A stretch of DNA of 13,791 bases from JBIIUJ01 sp044340025 (GCA_044340025.1 JBIIUJ010000065.1:1-13791); one strand, 5' to 3'; positions 1 through 7,218 are shown, counted from the first letter of the stretch. The notes: generated by a model from the letters alone, not told the origin. Made by a program: numbers and translations.

Positions 1-1268
1 CAAGGCTCGATGTTTTCCAGCCACTGGAAATAGGTCTTTTCCCAGACCTTGGGCACGATCTCTGTTTTGCCCGAGCGCACGGCCTCCAGCGCGCGCTCGG
101 CCATCACGCGCATGTCCATGAACCATAGGTCGGTCAGGAATGGCGCCACCACGACGTTGGAGCGGTCGCCAAAGGGCTGCTGGATCGTCTTGGTTTCCAC
201 CCGCTCCAGCAGGCCGAGCGCGTCGATATCCTCCACCACGGCCTTGCGCGCGACGAAGCGATCCATCCCGACATACTTCGCCGGCATGATGTCGGAGGCC
301 TTCATCCGGGCCTGCTCGTCAATCAATTGATACAGCGGCAGATTATGGCGGCGGGCCACCTGATAGTCGTTGAAGTCATGCGCGCCCGTGATCTTCACCG
401 CGCCCGAGCCGAACTCGGGATCGGGATACTCATCGGTGATGATGGGGATGTAGCGATCGGCGAGCGGCAGCAACACGCGCTTGCCCACGATGGCGCCATA
501 GCGCTTGTCGGAGGGGTGCACCGCGACCGCCCCGTCGCCGAGCATGGTCTCAGGCCGCGTGGTGGCGATGGCGATGTAGTCGCGCGTTTCCCACTCGGTT
601 GGCTCGCCAGCCTCGTTGAAGGCGATCGGAAACTGATAGGTCTCGCCGTTCTCGAGCGGGTATTTGAAGTGCCACATGTGGCCCTGCACTTCCCGGTTCT
701 CCACCTCCAGATCGGAGAGCGCGGTCTGGAAGTGCGGGTCCCAGTTCACCAGCCGCTTGTCGCGGTAGATCAGCCCCTCGGCGTGCAACTCGACAAACAC
801 CTTCTTCACGGCGTCCGACAGGCCGGGATCGAGGGTGAAGCGCTCGCGGCTCCAGTCGGCGCTGGCGCCCAGCCGCTTGAGCTGGGACAGGATCGTGCCG
901 CCAGACTCGGCTTTCCAGGACCAGACCTTGTCGACGAAGGCTGCGCGGCCCAGCTCGCGCCGGCCCTTGTTGCCCTCGGCGGCAAGCTGGCGCTCCACCA
1001 CCATCTGGGTGGCTATGCCGGCGTGATCGAGCCCTACCTGCCACAAGGCAGCCTTCCCGCGCATCCGCTCGAACCGGATGAGAATGTCCTGCAGCGTGTT
1101 GTTCAGCGCATGCCCGATGTGCAGCGAGCCCGTGACATTGGGCGGCGGGATCAGGATGCAGAAGGGCTCCGCCTTCGGATCGGGATTGGGCTTGAAGGCG
1201 CCGGAGGCTTCCCAGGCGGCATAGAGGCGGCTCTCGGCCTCTTTCGGATCGAAATGATGGTCCAGCAT
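1..1268 (-). CDS. valS: Valyl-tRNA synthetase, N-terminal part (cut by left edge)
   Basis: Class I aminoacyl-tRNA synthetase that charges tRNA-Val with valine in the cytoplasm. The 422 visible residues start MLDHHFDPKEAESRLYAAWE, as alphaproteobacterial ValS does. They contain PPPNVTGSLHIGHALNNT, with the class I HIGH signature at residues 50-53. Further matches are the VGLDHAGIATQ block, the CP1 editing-domain region with ATTRPETMLGDGAVAV and GSGAVKITGAHDFNDY, and FQWLENIEP just before the edge, where ValS normally continues into its second catalytic half. The KMSKS loop, anticodon domain and C-terminal coiled coil lie outside; the full protein should be roughly 900 residues. The start at 1268 fits the family N-terminus. 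An in-frame ATG at 1322 would add 18 residues that do not look conserved. It lies 96 bases downstream of ctaA on the same strand, a gap with no gene and no clear promoter or terminator. No frameshift is seen. Confidence 0.96.
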   Translation of the reverse strand, partial: MLDHHFDPKEAESRLYAAWEASGAFKPNPDPKAEPFCILIPPPNVTGSLHIGHALNNTLQDILIRFERMRGKAALWQVGLDHAGIATQMVVERQLAAEGNKGRRELGRAAFVDKVWSWKAESGGTILSQLKRLGASADWSRERFTLDPGLSDAVKKVFVELHAEGLIYRDKRLVNWDPHFQTALSDLEVENREVQGHMWHFKYPLENGETYQFPIAFNEAGEPTEWETRDYIAIATTRPETMLGDGAVAVHPSDKRYGAIVGKRVLLPLADRYIPIITDEYPDPEFGSGAVKITGAHDFNDYQVARRHNLPLYQLIDEQARMKASDIMPAKYVGMDRFVARKAVVEDIDALGLLERVETKTIQQPFGDRSNVVVAPFLTDLWFMDMRVMAERALEAVRSGKTEIVPKVWEKTYFQWLENIEP

Positions 1269-1364
1269 GGCTCTTGTGCGGCGCAGGGGTGCGCGCCCGA
1301 AACGAAGCCTCGCCTGTATCATGTCCGCCCGCAGCCGCGCGAGCCCTTCTTGTCAGGCCGCGCT

Positions 1365-2465
1365 TCAGCCCCGCGCCGGACGGGCGGCGCGCCAGAACAG
1401 AAGCACGGTCACAAACAGCACCGCGCCAAAGCCCTGATGAGCGATGCCGAGCAGCACCCCTTCGATCTGCGGCGGGGTCCAGCGGCCAAAACCCAGAAGC
1501 GTTGCTACGCCGAGCCCGGCTTGCGCCAGCACGCAGGCCAGCGCGGCCAGCCCCCAGCCGCGCACACCCTGGTCCCGGCTGGCCATCGCCCGCAAGGCCG
1601 CAAGCGCAGCCAGCGCACAGACGAGATAAGCGCCGATGCGGTGGTTGAACTGGATCGCCTGCAGGTTTTCCACCAGGTTCAGCGGCCAGGGCGAAAGCGC
1701 GAAGTAATGCTGCGGCAGCCAGGCGCCGCCCATCATCGGCCAATCGGTGTAGACGAAGCCGGCGTCGGTCCCGGCCACGAAGGCGCCGAGGATCACCTGA
1801 ACGAACACGAGCCCGCATAGCGCCAGCGACCATGGCGCGACAGCGGCGTCGCCCGCCCCGCGCCGACGGCGGCCCAAGAGATCGCTCGCCGTCCAGACCA
1901 GAAGCCCCAGCAGCAGAAACGCCATCCCCAAATGCACTGCAAGCCGGTAGGCCGCGACCTGGAGCCGATCCGTGCCGATGCCGGACGACACCATCCACCA
2001 GCCGATTGCGCCCTGAAGGCCGCCCAGCGCAAGCATCGCCACCAGCCGCGGCGCCAGACCGGGCTTCAGCTGCCGGGTGACATGAAACCAGACGAGCGGC
2101 AGCGCGAACGCCAGACCGATCACCCGGCCGAGCTGGCGATGCGCCCACTCCCACCAAAAGATGAACTGGAACTCTGCGAGGGTCATGCCCCGGTTCTTCA
2201 GCTGGTACTGGGCGATTTCGCGATACTTGTCGAACTCTCCCATCCACTGCGCGTGGGTCAGCGGCGGGATCGCGCCGAGCAGCGGTTTCCATTCCGTGAT
2301 CGAGAGACCGGAATCGGTCAGCCGGGTCGCGCCGCCGACGATGATCATGGCGAAGACGAGGACCGCAACGCCAAGCAGCCACACGCCGACGCGCCGTTCG
2401 GCGTCGGCGGGCGCGTCAGCCCAGGCCAGCGAGCGCTTCGGCGCAAAAAGGGCGGCGTTGGCCAC
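1365..2465 (-). CDS. ctaA: Heme A synthase (CtaA/COX15 family)
   Basis: Integral membrane enzyme that oxidises the C8 methyl of heme O to the formyl group of heme A, needed for aa3-type cytochrome c oxidase. The 366 residues give about eight hydrophobic helices. COX15-family signatures are present: GGATRLTDSGLSITEW near residues 44-59, FQFIFWWEWAHRQLGR with His109, a second helix His178 (AVHLGMAFLL), VYTDWPMMGGAWLP near 238-251, and FNHRIGAYLV (His275) and IAHQGFGAVLF (His343), the four-His pattern of paired heme sites. Length is normal for the proteobacterial type. The reading frame is open up to 2558, but that would overlap the divergent gene; GTG at 2465, with AGGATGGAA upstream, gives VANAALFAPKRS and is preferred. 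No other ATG lies before the first membrane segment. A respiratory context follows from the family, not from neighbours, as no oxidase genes are in the window. Confidence 0.93.
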   Translation of the reverse strand: MANAALFAPKRSLAWADAPADAERRVGVWLLGVAVLVFAMIIVGGATRLTDSGLSITEWKPLLGAIPPLTHAQWMGEFDKYREIAQYQLKNRGMTLAEFQFIFWWEWAHRQLGRVIGLAFALPLVWFHVTRQLKPGLAPRLVAMLALGGLQGAIGWWMVSSGIGTDRLQVAAYRLAVHLGMAFLLLGLLVWTASDLLGRRRRGAGDAAVAPWSLALCGLVFVQVILGAFVAGTDAGFVYTDWPMMGGAWLPQHYFALSPWPLNLVENLQAIQFNHRIGAYLVCALAALAALRAMASRDQGVRGWGLAALACVLAQAGLGVATLLGFGRWTPPQIEGVLLGIAHQGFGAVLFVTVLLFWRAARPARG

Positions 2466-2557
2466 GGGGCTTTTCCATCCTATCTGTCGAGAGGAACATG
2501 GCGAAACCGCGCGCGGTGGCAAGCCGTAGGCGCACACAGACACAAGCAGGTCCAGCA

Positions 2558-2806
2558 ATGAAAGCCAGCGCGCGGCGCGCGATCGTTTATGTCGCGATCC
2601 TTCTGTTCATTCCGCTCTACGCCTTTTTCGGGGTGTCGATCGGATCGGCCTTCGCCGAGAAACCCTGGTGGCAAGGGATGATCTTTTTCGCGATCGCGGG
2701 CGTGCTGTGGGTCATCCCCTTCTACCCGATGTTCAAATGGATGCGGGCGGCGCCCGATTATGCAGCCCAGGTCACCGAGCAGGCGTTCGGTCCGAAGCGG
2801 CGCTAG
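2558..2806 (+). CDS. DUF2842 small membrane protein
   Basis: An 82-residue protein of the uncharacterised DUF2842 family, known to me mainly from alphaproteobacteria. After a short basic N-terminus (MKASARR) there are two membrane segments, about residues 8-31 and 39-58. They flank the family-typical core EKPWWQGMIFFAIAGVLWVI followed by PFYPMFKWM. Function is unknown. The start is uncertain: ATG at 2558 follows CAGG at normal spacing and gives the usual compact length, while ATG at 2498 follows GAGAGG only 3 bases upstream and would add 20 hydrophilic residues (to 102). I prefer 2558 because the extra segment is low complexity and basic. The gene is divergent from ctaA and is followed after 8 bases by the TPR-like gene, so the two are probably co-transcribed. 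Confidence 0.85.
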   Translation: MKASARRAIVYVAILLFIPLYAFFGVSIGSAFAEKPWWQGMIFFAIAGVLWVIPFYPMFKWMRAAPDYAAQVTEQAFGPKRR

Positions 2807-2814
2807 ACCAGGCC

Positions 2815-3573
2815 ATGCACCGGCGGCGCGCCCTTCTCGGCTTGACGGGATTTGTAGTCGCCGGCCCGGCGCGGGCGCAAAGCGCGGTTGAGCTTTATGC
2901 CGCCGGCCAGTTCGCCAAGGCCGCCGCCACCGCCCGCCAGCAGGGCGGCGCAGACGCCCTTGCCCTGGCCGCGCGCGCGCTCAACGCGCAAGCCATGCTG
3001 GTCGGCGCAAGGGCAGCCCCGGCTGGTCTTGTGCGGGAAGCCGAAGGCGACGCCCGCGCCGCCATGGCGGCGTCGCCCCGCCATATCGAGGGCAGGCTGC
3101 AACTCGCCACCGCTATCGGCCTCAAGGCCCGGCGCGCGGGAGCCTTGGCCGCCTACGCGAATGGATGGGGCAAGCAGATCAGGGACTTGCTCGACGCGGT
3201 GCTCGCCGATGCGCCGCGACAGGCCTGGGCGTTTGCGATGCTCGGCGGCTGGCACCTGGAGGCGGTGCGCAAAGGCGGGGCGGGGCCAGCGCGAACCCTG
3301 GGCGCCACGATCGCGCAGGGCCGGGCCGCATTCCAACGGGCCATGGCGCTTGATCCCGACCAGCCGGTCATCCCGTATTACTTCGCCGCCTGCCTGATCG
3401 AGGAGGACGCCGCCAATTCGGCCGAGGCCACAACCCTCGCCAGACGCGCTGTCGCCGGCCGGCCCGCCGATGCGTTCGAGCGCGAGATCGGCGCGCGCGC
3501 CCAGACGCTGCTGGCCTCGCTGGAGTCGGGCGCTGTGAAGGCGGCTCAGGCCGAGGCGCGGCGGTTCCTCTAG
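2815..3573 (+). CDS. Exported TPR-like alpha-helical repeat protein
   Basis: A 252-residue protein with no enzyme motif. The N-terminus MHRRRALLGLTGFVVAGPARA-QS is an export signal: an RRRALLG segment resembling a twin-arginine motif, a hydrophobic stretch and an AxA-type cleavage site near residue 21. No cysteine follows the site, so it is not a lipoprotein. The mature part is alanine-rich and helical, in TPR-like helix pairs: YAAGQFAKAAATARQQGG at 28-45, DARAAMAASPRHIEGRLQLA at 79-98, GRAAFQRAMALDPDQPVIPY at 169-188 and AEATTLARRAVAGRPADAF at 203-221. The segment WAFAMLGGWHLEAVRKGG at 138-155 may be a family signature. A periplasmic scaffold role is an inference. The start follows the DUF2842 stop by 8 bases with only a weak AGG, suggesting translation dependent on the upstream gene. 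The stop lies 7 bases from the ruvB stop on the other strand. Confidence 0.82.
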   Translation: MHRRRALLGLTGFVVAGPARAQSAVELYAAGQFAKAAATARQQGGADALALAARALNAQAMLVGARAAPAGLVREAEGDARAAMAASPRHIEGRLQLATAIGLKARRAGALAAYANGWGKQIRDLLDAVLADAPRQAWAFAMLGGWHLEAVRKGGAGPARTLGATIAQGRAAFQRAMALDPDQPVIPYYFAACLIEEDAANSAEATTLARRAVAGRPADAFEREIGARAQTLLASLESGAVKAAQAEARRFL

Positions 3574-3580
3574 GCTAGGG

Positions 3581-4609
3581 TCACCCCTCGTCGAACAGGC
3601 CGCCTTGCGGCTGCGCAGCTGGCGCGGACAGGCCGAAGAGATGGTAGGCGCCGCCCGTCGCCATCCGGCCGCGGGGCGTGCGCGCCAGCAGGCCCTGCTG
3701 CATCAGATAGGGCTCGACCATTTCTTCCAGCGCGTCGCGGGCTTCCGAGAGCGCGGCCGCCATCGTCTCCACGCCCACCGGGCCGCCGCCATAGGTCTCG
3801 ATCATCGTGCGAAGATAGCGCCGGTCGAGCGCGTCGAGGCCCCGCGCATCCACTTCCAGCCGGCTGAGCGCGCCATCGGCGACCGACGCGTCAATCGCCT
3901 TGCCGGCGGCGTCTGCGAAATCGCGCACCCGGCGCAGAAGGCGCACCGCGATGCGCGGGGTGCCGCGGGCGCGCTTGGCGATTTCGGCCGCACCGTCGGG
4001 CGTGAGCGCCGCGCCCAGCTTCTCGGCTGCGCGCGCGAGGATCAGGGCAAGCTCGCCCGCAGTGTAGAACTCCAGCCGCGTCGGGATGCCGAAACGATCG
4101 CGCAGAGGGGTGGACAGCAGGCCCGCCCGGGTGGTCGCGCCGACCAGCGTGAAGGGCGCCAGATCGATCTTGAGCGAACGCGCGGAGGGGCCCTCCCCGA
4201 TCAGCAGGTCCAGCGCATAATCCTCCATGGCGGGATAGAGGATCTCCTCCACCGCTGCCGGCAGGCGGTGGATCTCGTCGATGAACAGGACGTCGCGCGG
4301 TTCAAGATTGGTGAGCAGGGCGGCGAGGTCGCCCGCCTTGGCGATCACCGGGCCGGAGGTGGTCTTGAGGTTCACGCCAAGCTCGCGGGCCAAAATCTGG
4401 GCGAGCGTGGTCTTGCCCAGGCCCGGCGGGCCGAACAGCAGCACATGGTCGAGCGCATCACCCCGGTTGCGGGCCGCATCCACAAACACCTGCAAATTGG
4501 CCTTCGCCGACGCCTGGCCGACGAACTGGTCAAAGCCGGTCGGCCGGAGCGCCCGGTCGAGCGCATCGCCAGCGCGGGCCTCGGGGCTGAGCAGGCGCGG
4601 GGCGCTCAC
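3581..4609 (-). CDS. ruvB: Holliday junction DNA helicase RuvB
   Basis: AAA+ motor of the RuvAB complex; hexameric rings load on either side of RuvA and pump DNA to drive branch migration of Holliday junctions. The 342 residues are of family length. They contain LRPTGFDQFVGQ (21-32), Walker A GPPGLGKTT (60-68), Walker B VLFIDEIHR (107-115), sensor 1 LVGATTRAGLLSTPLRDRFG (155-174) with Arg170 in the arginine-finger position, and sensor 2 RGTPRIAVRLLRRVRDFA (215-232). The C-terminal winged helix ends with GPVGVETMAAALSE and EPYLMQQGLLARTPRGR. The usual Asn in RGTPRIANRLLRR is Val here, a mild deviation. It starts with GTG at 4609, overlapping the ruvA stop by 4 bases (GTGA), so it is translationally coupled. 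It is the last gene of the ruvCAB unit; no tol-pal genes follow. Confidence 0.98.
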   Translation of the reverse strand: MSAPRLLSPEARAGDALDRALRPTGFDQFVGQASAKANLQVFVDAARNRGDALDHVLLFGPPGLGKTTLAQILARELGVNLKTTSGPVIAKAGDLAALLTNLEPRDVLFIDEIHRLPAAVEEILYPAMEDYALDLLIGEGPSARSLKIDLAPFTLVGATTRAGLLSTPLRDRFGIPTRLEFYTAGELALILARAAEKLGAALTPDGAAEIAKRARGTPRIAVRLLRRVRDFADAAGKAIDASVADGALSRLEVDARGLDALDRRYLRTMIETYGGGPVGVETMAAALSEARDALEEMVEPYLMQQGLLARTPRGRMATGGAYHLFGLSAPAAQPQGGLFDEG

Positions 4610-5241
4610 CGACCCATCTCTTTCAGCGCCGCCTTGACGAGCACAGAGACGCTGGGATCCTCGGCAAAGCCCCGATAGGCGGCAGAGACCGCCCGCAGCG
4701 CCTCGGGCTGGGCGACGCCGAGGTTCACCAGAGCCGAAACCGCTTCATTGCGGAGCGTGATATCCTTCAGGCCTTCGCGCCGGTCTTCTTCTCCGGCGGC
4801 GTTGTTCGGGGCGGTGAAGGCGGGGCTGCGCTGGAAACCGCGCGGCGGCGGCTTGTCCTTGAGGTCGAGCAGGATCTTGGCGGCCAGTTTCGGCCCCACG
4901 CCAGCGGCGCGCGACAGCGAGGCCCTGTCCTGGAGCGCGATGGCGTCCTGCAGGGCGCCGGGGTCCAGCACGTCGAGGATGGCAAGCGCCGCTTTCGGCC
5001 CCACGCCGGAGGTGTCCTGCAGGCGCGCGAACCACGCGCGCTCCGCATCCGTGAGGAAGCCGAAAAGATCGAACGCGTCCTCGCGCACTTTCGTCTCGAT
5101 GAAGAGCAGCACCGGCGCGCCGATCGTCAGCCGGGCCAGCGTGCGCGAGCCTGCCCGCGCGACATAGCCCACCCCCTGCACCTCGATCAGGGCCTCCGCT
5201 TCCCCGATGGCCGCCACGACCCCCTTCAACGACCCAATCAT
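4606..5241 (-). CDS. ruvA: Holliday junction DNA-binding protein RuvA
   Basis: Tetrameric protein that binds the four-way junction in square-planar form and recruits RuvB. From ATG at 5241 it is 211 residues beginning MIGSLKGVVAAIGEAEALIE, the expected OB-fold start. ETKVREDAFDLFGFLTDAER (49-68) closes domain I. Two helix-hairpin-helix motifs follow, TSGVGPKAALAIL (77-89) and AAGVGPKLAAKIL (112-124), then a flexible, Pro/Arg-rich linker and the C-terminal RuvB-contacting domain ending LVKAALKEMGR. An in-frame GTG one codon earlier (5244) is possible, but ATG 5241 matches the family start. The ruvC stop TGA (5243-5241) shares its A with this ATG (TGATG), and ruvB starts inside the ruvA stop, so all three proteins are likely made from one message by coupled translation. 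Confidence 0.97.
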   Translation of the reverse strand: MIGSLKGVVAAIGEAEALIEVQGVGYVARAGSRTLARLTIGAPVLLFIETKVREDAFDLFGFLTDAERAWFARLQDTSGVGPKAALAILDVLDPGALQDAIALQDRASLSRAAGVGPKLAAKILLDLKDKPPPRGFQRSPAFTAPNNAAGEEDRREGLKDITLRNEAVSALVNLGVAQPEALRAVSAAYRGFAEDPSVSVLVKAALKEMGR

Positions 5242-5747
5242 CACCGCGCACTCCCGATTGCGGCGGTCAGAGACCGGCAGGCCGCGTGCGTCAAGGCGCA
5301 GGCCAGCGCATCGGCGGCGTCCGCGCTCACCGCGCCTGCGGCCGGCAACAGCCGGCGGACCATGAACGCCACCTGATCCTTGTCGGCGCCGCCAGCGCCG
5401 ACGAGCGCCTTCTTGATCGCGCGGGCGGCATACTCGCTGACCGAGGCGCCTGCGGACGCGATGGTCGCCATCGCCACCCCGCGCGCATGGCCGAGCAGCA
5501 GCGCCGACTGGGCGTTGTTCGCCATGAAGGTCTCTTCCACCGCCGCCTCCTGCGGGGCATGGGCGGCAAGCACCTCCGCCAGCCCCCGCTGCAACGCGAC
5601 GAGCCGCTCGGCGAGCGGGGCCGCTTCCTGCGGGACGATCACGCCATGCGCGACCCAGCTCACGCGTGAGCCTGCCGAAAGGATCACGCCCCAGCCGGTG
5701 CGGCGAAGGCCCGGATCGAGCCCGAGAATGCGAATCGGCTGGGACAT
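5241..5747 (-). CDS. ruvC: Crossover junction endodeoxyribonuclease RuvC
   Basis: Dimeric, magnesium-dependent resolvase that nicks Holliday junctions symmetrically. The 168 residues are of family length and carry the RNase H-like active site: Asp11 in ILGLDPGLRRTGWG, Glu71 in AAVEETFMANN, and Asp143 and Asp146 in VSADAADALACALTHA, corresponding to D7, E66, D138 and D141 of the E. coli enzyme. KDQVAFMVRRLL (123-134) matches the conserved K-x-QV segment. The start at 5747 gives MSQPIRILGLDPG. The frame stays open to 5870 but those 41 residues are unlike RuvC and overlap the divergent gene. It heads ruvCAB. yebC, often found just upstream in proteobacteria, is absent; a divergent DUF2892 gene lies there. 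I saw no LexA box with the alphaproteobacterial GTTC-N7-GTTC spacing. Confidence 0.97.
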   Translation of the reverse strand: MSQPIRILGLDPGLRRTGWGVILSAGSRVSWVAHGVIVPQEAAPLAERLVALQRGLAEVLAAHAPQEAAVEETFMANNAQSALLLGHARGVAMATIASAGASVSEYAARAIKKALVGAGGADKDQVAFMVRRLLPAAGAVSADAADALACALTHAACRSLTAAIGSAR

Positions 5748-5844
5748 TTCGCGAACATAGCCGGGCGAACCGCCCCAGTCCTTAATGCTGCGGCGATTGG
5801 CGCCCTCACCAGTCTGCTGCCCTTCAACCAACATCCCGCCATCG

Positions 5845-5851
5845 AAGGAGG
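5845..5851 (+). promoter_or_regulatory. Strong Shine-Dalgarno for the DUF2892 gene
   Basis: AAGGAGG lies 5 bases before ATG 5857 and is the strongest ribosome binding site in the window. It fixes the start at MFKANVGG and rules out the longer in-frame reading from 5785, whose extra 24 residues are unlike the family. It predicts high expression of a very small membrane protein. Confidence 0.85.
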
Positions 5852-5856
5852 TTTTC

Positions 5857-6060
5857 ATGTTCAAAGCCAATGTCGGCGGGGTGGACCGCGTCCTGCGCGT
5901 GGCGCTCGGCCTCGTCTTGCTTGCGATGGCGTTCGTCGGGCCCCAGACACCTTGGGGCTTTATCGGCCTTGTGCCGCTGCTGACGGGGCTGTTCTCGACC
6001 TGCCCGCTCTACAGCCTGATCGGGCTGAACACGTGCCCGGTGAAGGCGAAAGGCGCCTGA
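5857..6060 (+). CDS. DUF2892 (YgaP-type transmembrane) small protein
   Basis: A 67-residue inner-membrane protein of the DUF2892 family, the domain that forms the membrane part of the rhodanese YgaP. It starts with the hallmark MFKANVGGVDRVLRVALGL, where the conserved N-x-G-x-x-DR-x-x-R precedes the first helix (about 14-29). A second helix (about 34-52) runs into FSTCPLYSLIGLNTCPVK with Cys49 and Cys60, the family's C-terminal cysteine pattern. No rhodanese domain is attached, so this is the stand-alone form, whose function is not established; a link to sulfur or redox handling is inference from YgaP. The start is set by a near-perfect Shine-Dalgarno. It is a single gene, divergent from ruvC across 109 bases and convergent with the paraoxonase-like gene 5 bases beyond its stop. 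Confidence 0.92.
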   Translation: MFKANVGGVDRVLRVALGLVLLAMAFVGPQTPWGFIGLVPLLTGLFSTCPLYSLIGLNTCPVKAKGA

Positions 6061-6065
6061 TCGCG

Positions 6066-7211
6066 TCAGCGCACGGTGGAGCGCAGCGGCGCGCTTTCTG
6101 AGTGTTTCCAAACCTCCGGGAGCGCGCATACCCGCACGCCCGGCTCGAACACCGAGCCCAGGATCATCCGCCCGCCCTCGCGCACCGCGACAGAGGCGCC
6201 GGCGAAGTCTTCCCCAGTGGTCAGAAGCACCTGGTCGCCCTTGCCGCCCTGGCCGGAGGGGTCGGGCTCCAGAATGATCACCTGGCTGGGCGCAGGGGTG
6301 GGATTGTCGGCGCGCGCGTGGCCGAGCGCGAAAGTGTAGAGCTTTGGGTGGCTCGCGATCCAGATCCGCCCGTCTGGTTCCACGTCCAGATTGTCTACCC
6401 CTGTGCCGACAAAGATCGCCGGCTGCGGCGCGAGGTCGCCGGTCGCGATGTCCCGGCCATACACCATTACGCGCCGGCCGATCGTGTCGGTGGCATAGAG
6501 CGTGGCGCCATCCGGCGACAGAGCCAGCGAGTTGGCGAAACCAAACCCGGAGGCAACCGCGCGCGCGCCGGCGCCATCGACATGGAAGATCCCGCCGGAA
6601 CGATCGGTGTCGAGGACCGTGGCGATCGCCTCGCTCGCCGAGCCCGCCGCCAGCGCGCTTTCGTTGGTGACATAGAAAGCGTCACGCCCCACGCCGAGCA
6701 CGTCATTGGGACGGGCGGCGGTGCCGAGATCGGCCGTGCGGCGGTGAACCAACGCGCCGTCTGGGCCCACGTCGTAGATTTCCACCACGCTTTTCGCCGG
6801 CCCGCCGCGGCCCTGCGGGTGATTGACCACAAACAGCGTGCGCGCGCCGTCCGGCGCAACGAACAGGCTGACGCCATGGGGCTGGAATGCAGCCGGAACA
6901 CCGCCGGTGAGATCGACACGCGCGCTGCCGGTTTCCAGACTGGCGAACGGCAGACCATAGATGGCGCCGCGCACGGCCTCCCCACGCTGCTGGGCGCGAC
7001 GGTCGTCGGAGGAGATGTAAAGCCGGCCCGAGGCGCGATCGAAGGCGAAATCCTCTGCGCCCGGCAAGCCGCCCACCGTCTGGCACTGGCCGTCGAACCG
7101 GGGGATCAGGGTGGTGAACTCGCCCGCCCGCGTGGCGGCGCGCACGCTGATATAGGAGATCGCGCCAAGCGCGACGAGAGCGGACAGAACGGCGATGGCG
7201 GCGGGTTTCAT
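6066..7211 (-). CDS. Paraoxonase/arylesterase-like calcium-dependent hydrolase
   Basis: A 381-residue six-bladed beta-propeller of the serum paraoxonase (PON)/arylesterase family, which hydrolyses lactones and aryl esters at a catalytic calcium. The predicted ligands are all present: Glu53 and Asp54 (LPGAEDFAFD), Asn169 and Asp170 (RPNDVLGVG), Asn227 (GFANSLALS), Asp273 and Asn274 (GVDNLDVEPDGRIWIASHP). The PON1 His dyad is matched by His112 (FQPHGVSLF) and His131 (FVVNHPQG). Cys43 and Cys362 match the PON1 disulfide. An N-terminal hydrophobic segment (about 5-23) is a signal anchor or uncleaved signal, so it probably acts in the periplasm. Start ATG 7211 has GAGG about 9 bases upstream, inside a hairpin. 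It lies 43 bases downstream of the FkbM gene on the same strand. The substrate is unknown; an acyl-homoserine lactone or other lactone is possible but not shown. Confidence 0.88.
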   Translation of the reverse strand: MKPAAIAVLSALVALGAISYISVRAATRAGEFTTLIPRFDGQCQTVGGLPGAEDFAFDRASGRLYISSDDRRAQQRGEAVRGAIYGLPFASLETGSARVDLTGGVPAAFQPHGVSLFVAPDGARTLFVVNHPQGRGGPAKSVVEIYDVGPDGALVHRRTADLGTAARPNDVLGVGRDAFYVTNESALAAGSASEAIATVLDTDRSGGIFHVDGAGARAVASGFGFANSLALSPDGATLYATDTIGRRVMVYGRDIATGDLAPQPAIFVGTGVDNLDVEPDGRIWIASHPKLYTFALGHARADNPTPAPSQVIILEPDPSGQGGKGDQVLLTTGEDFAGASVAVREGGRMILGSVFEPGVRVCALPEVWKHSESAPLRSTVR

Positions 7212-7218
7212 GGTCGCA

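Noticed and set aside
1269..1364. A promoter or control element between ctaA and valS
   Set aside because: A CTGACA and a TGATAC are present but 29 bases apart, too far for a sigma-70-type promoter, and no stable hairpin with a T run is seen.
327..1820. A 497-residue open frame on plus across valS and ctaA
   Set aside because: It runs antisense to two clearly recognised genes, has low-complexity His/Arg/Gly/Ala-rich composition and no family motif. Such long shadow frames are expected in GC-rich DNA.
550..2382. A 610-residue open frame on minus
   Set aside because: It is a frame-shifted reading of ctaA and valS on the same strand; both genes are intact in their own frames.
5753..5770. A LexA (SOS) box upstream of ruvC
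   Set aside because: Two GAAC half-sites are present on plus (GTTC on minus), but with 10 bases between them instead of the 7 of the alphaproteobacterial GTTC-N7-GTTC box.
5748..5870. A 41-residue N-terminal extension of RuvC
   Set aside because: The extension is unlike RuvC, overlaps the strong ribosome binding site and start of the divergent DUF2892 gene, and the family starts at the MSQPIRILGLDPG position.
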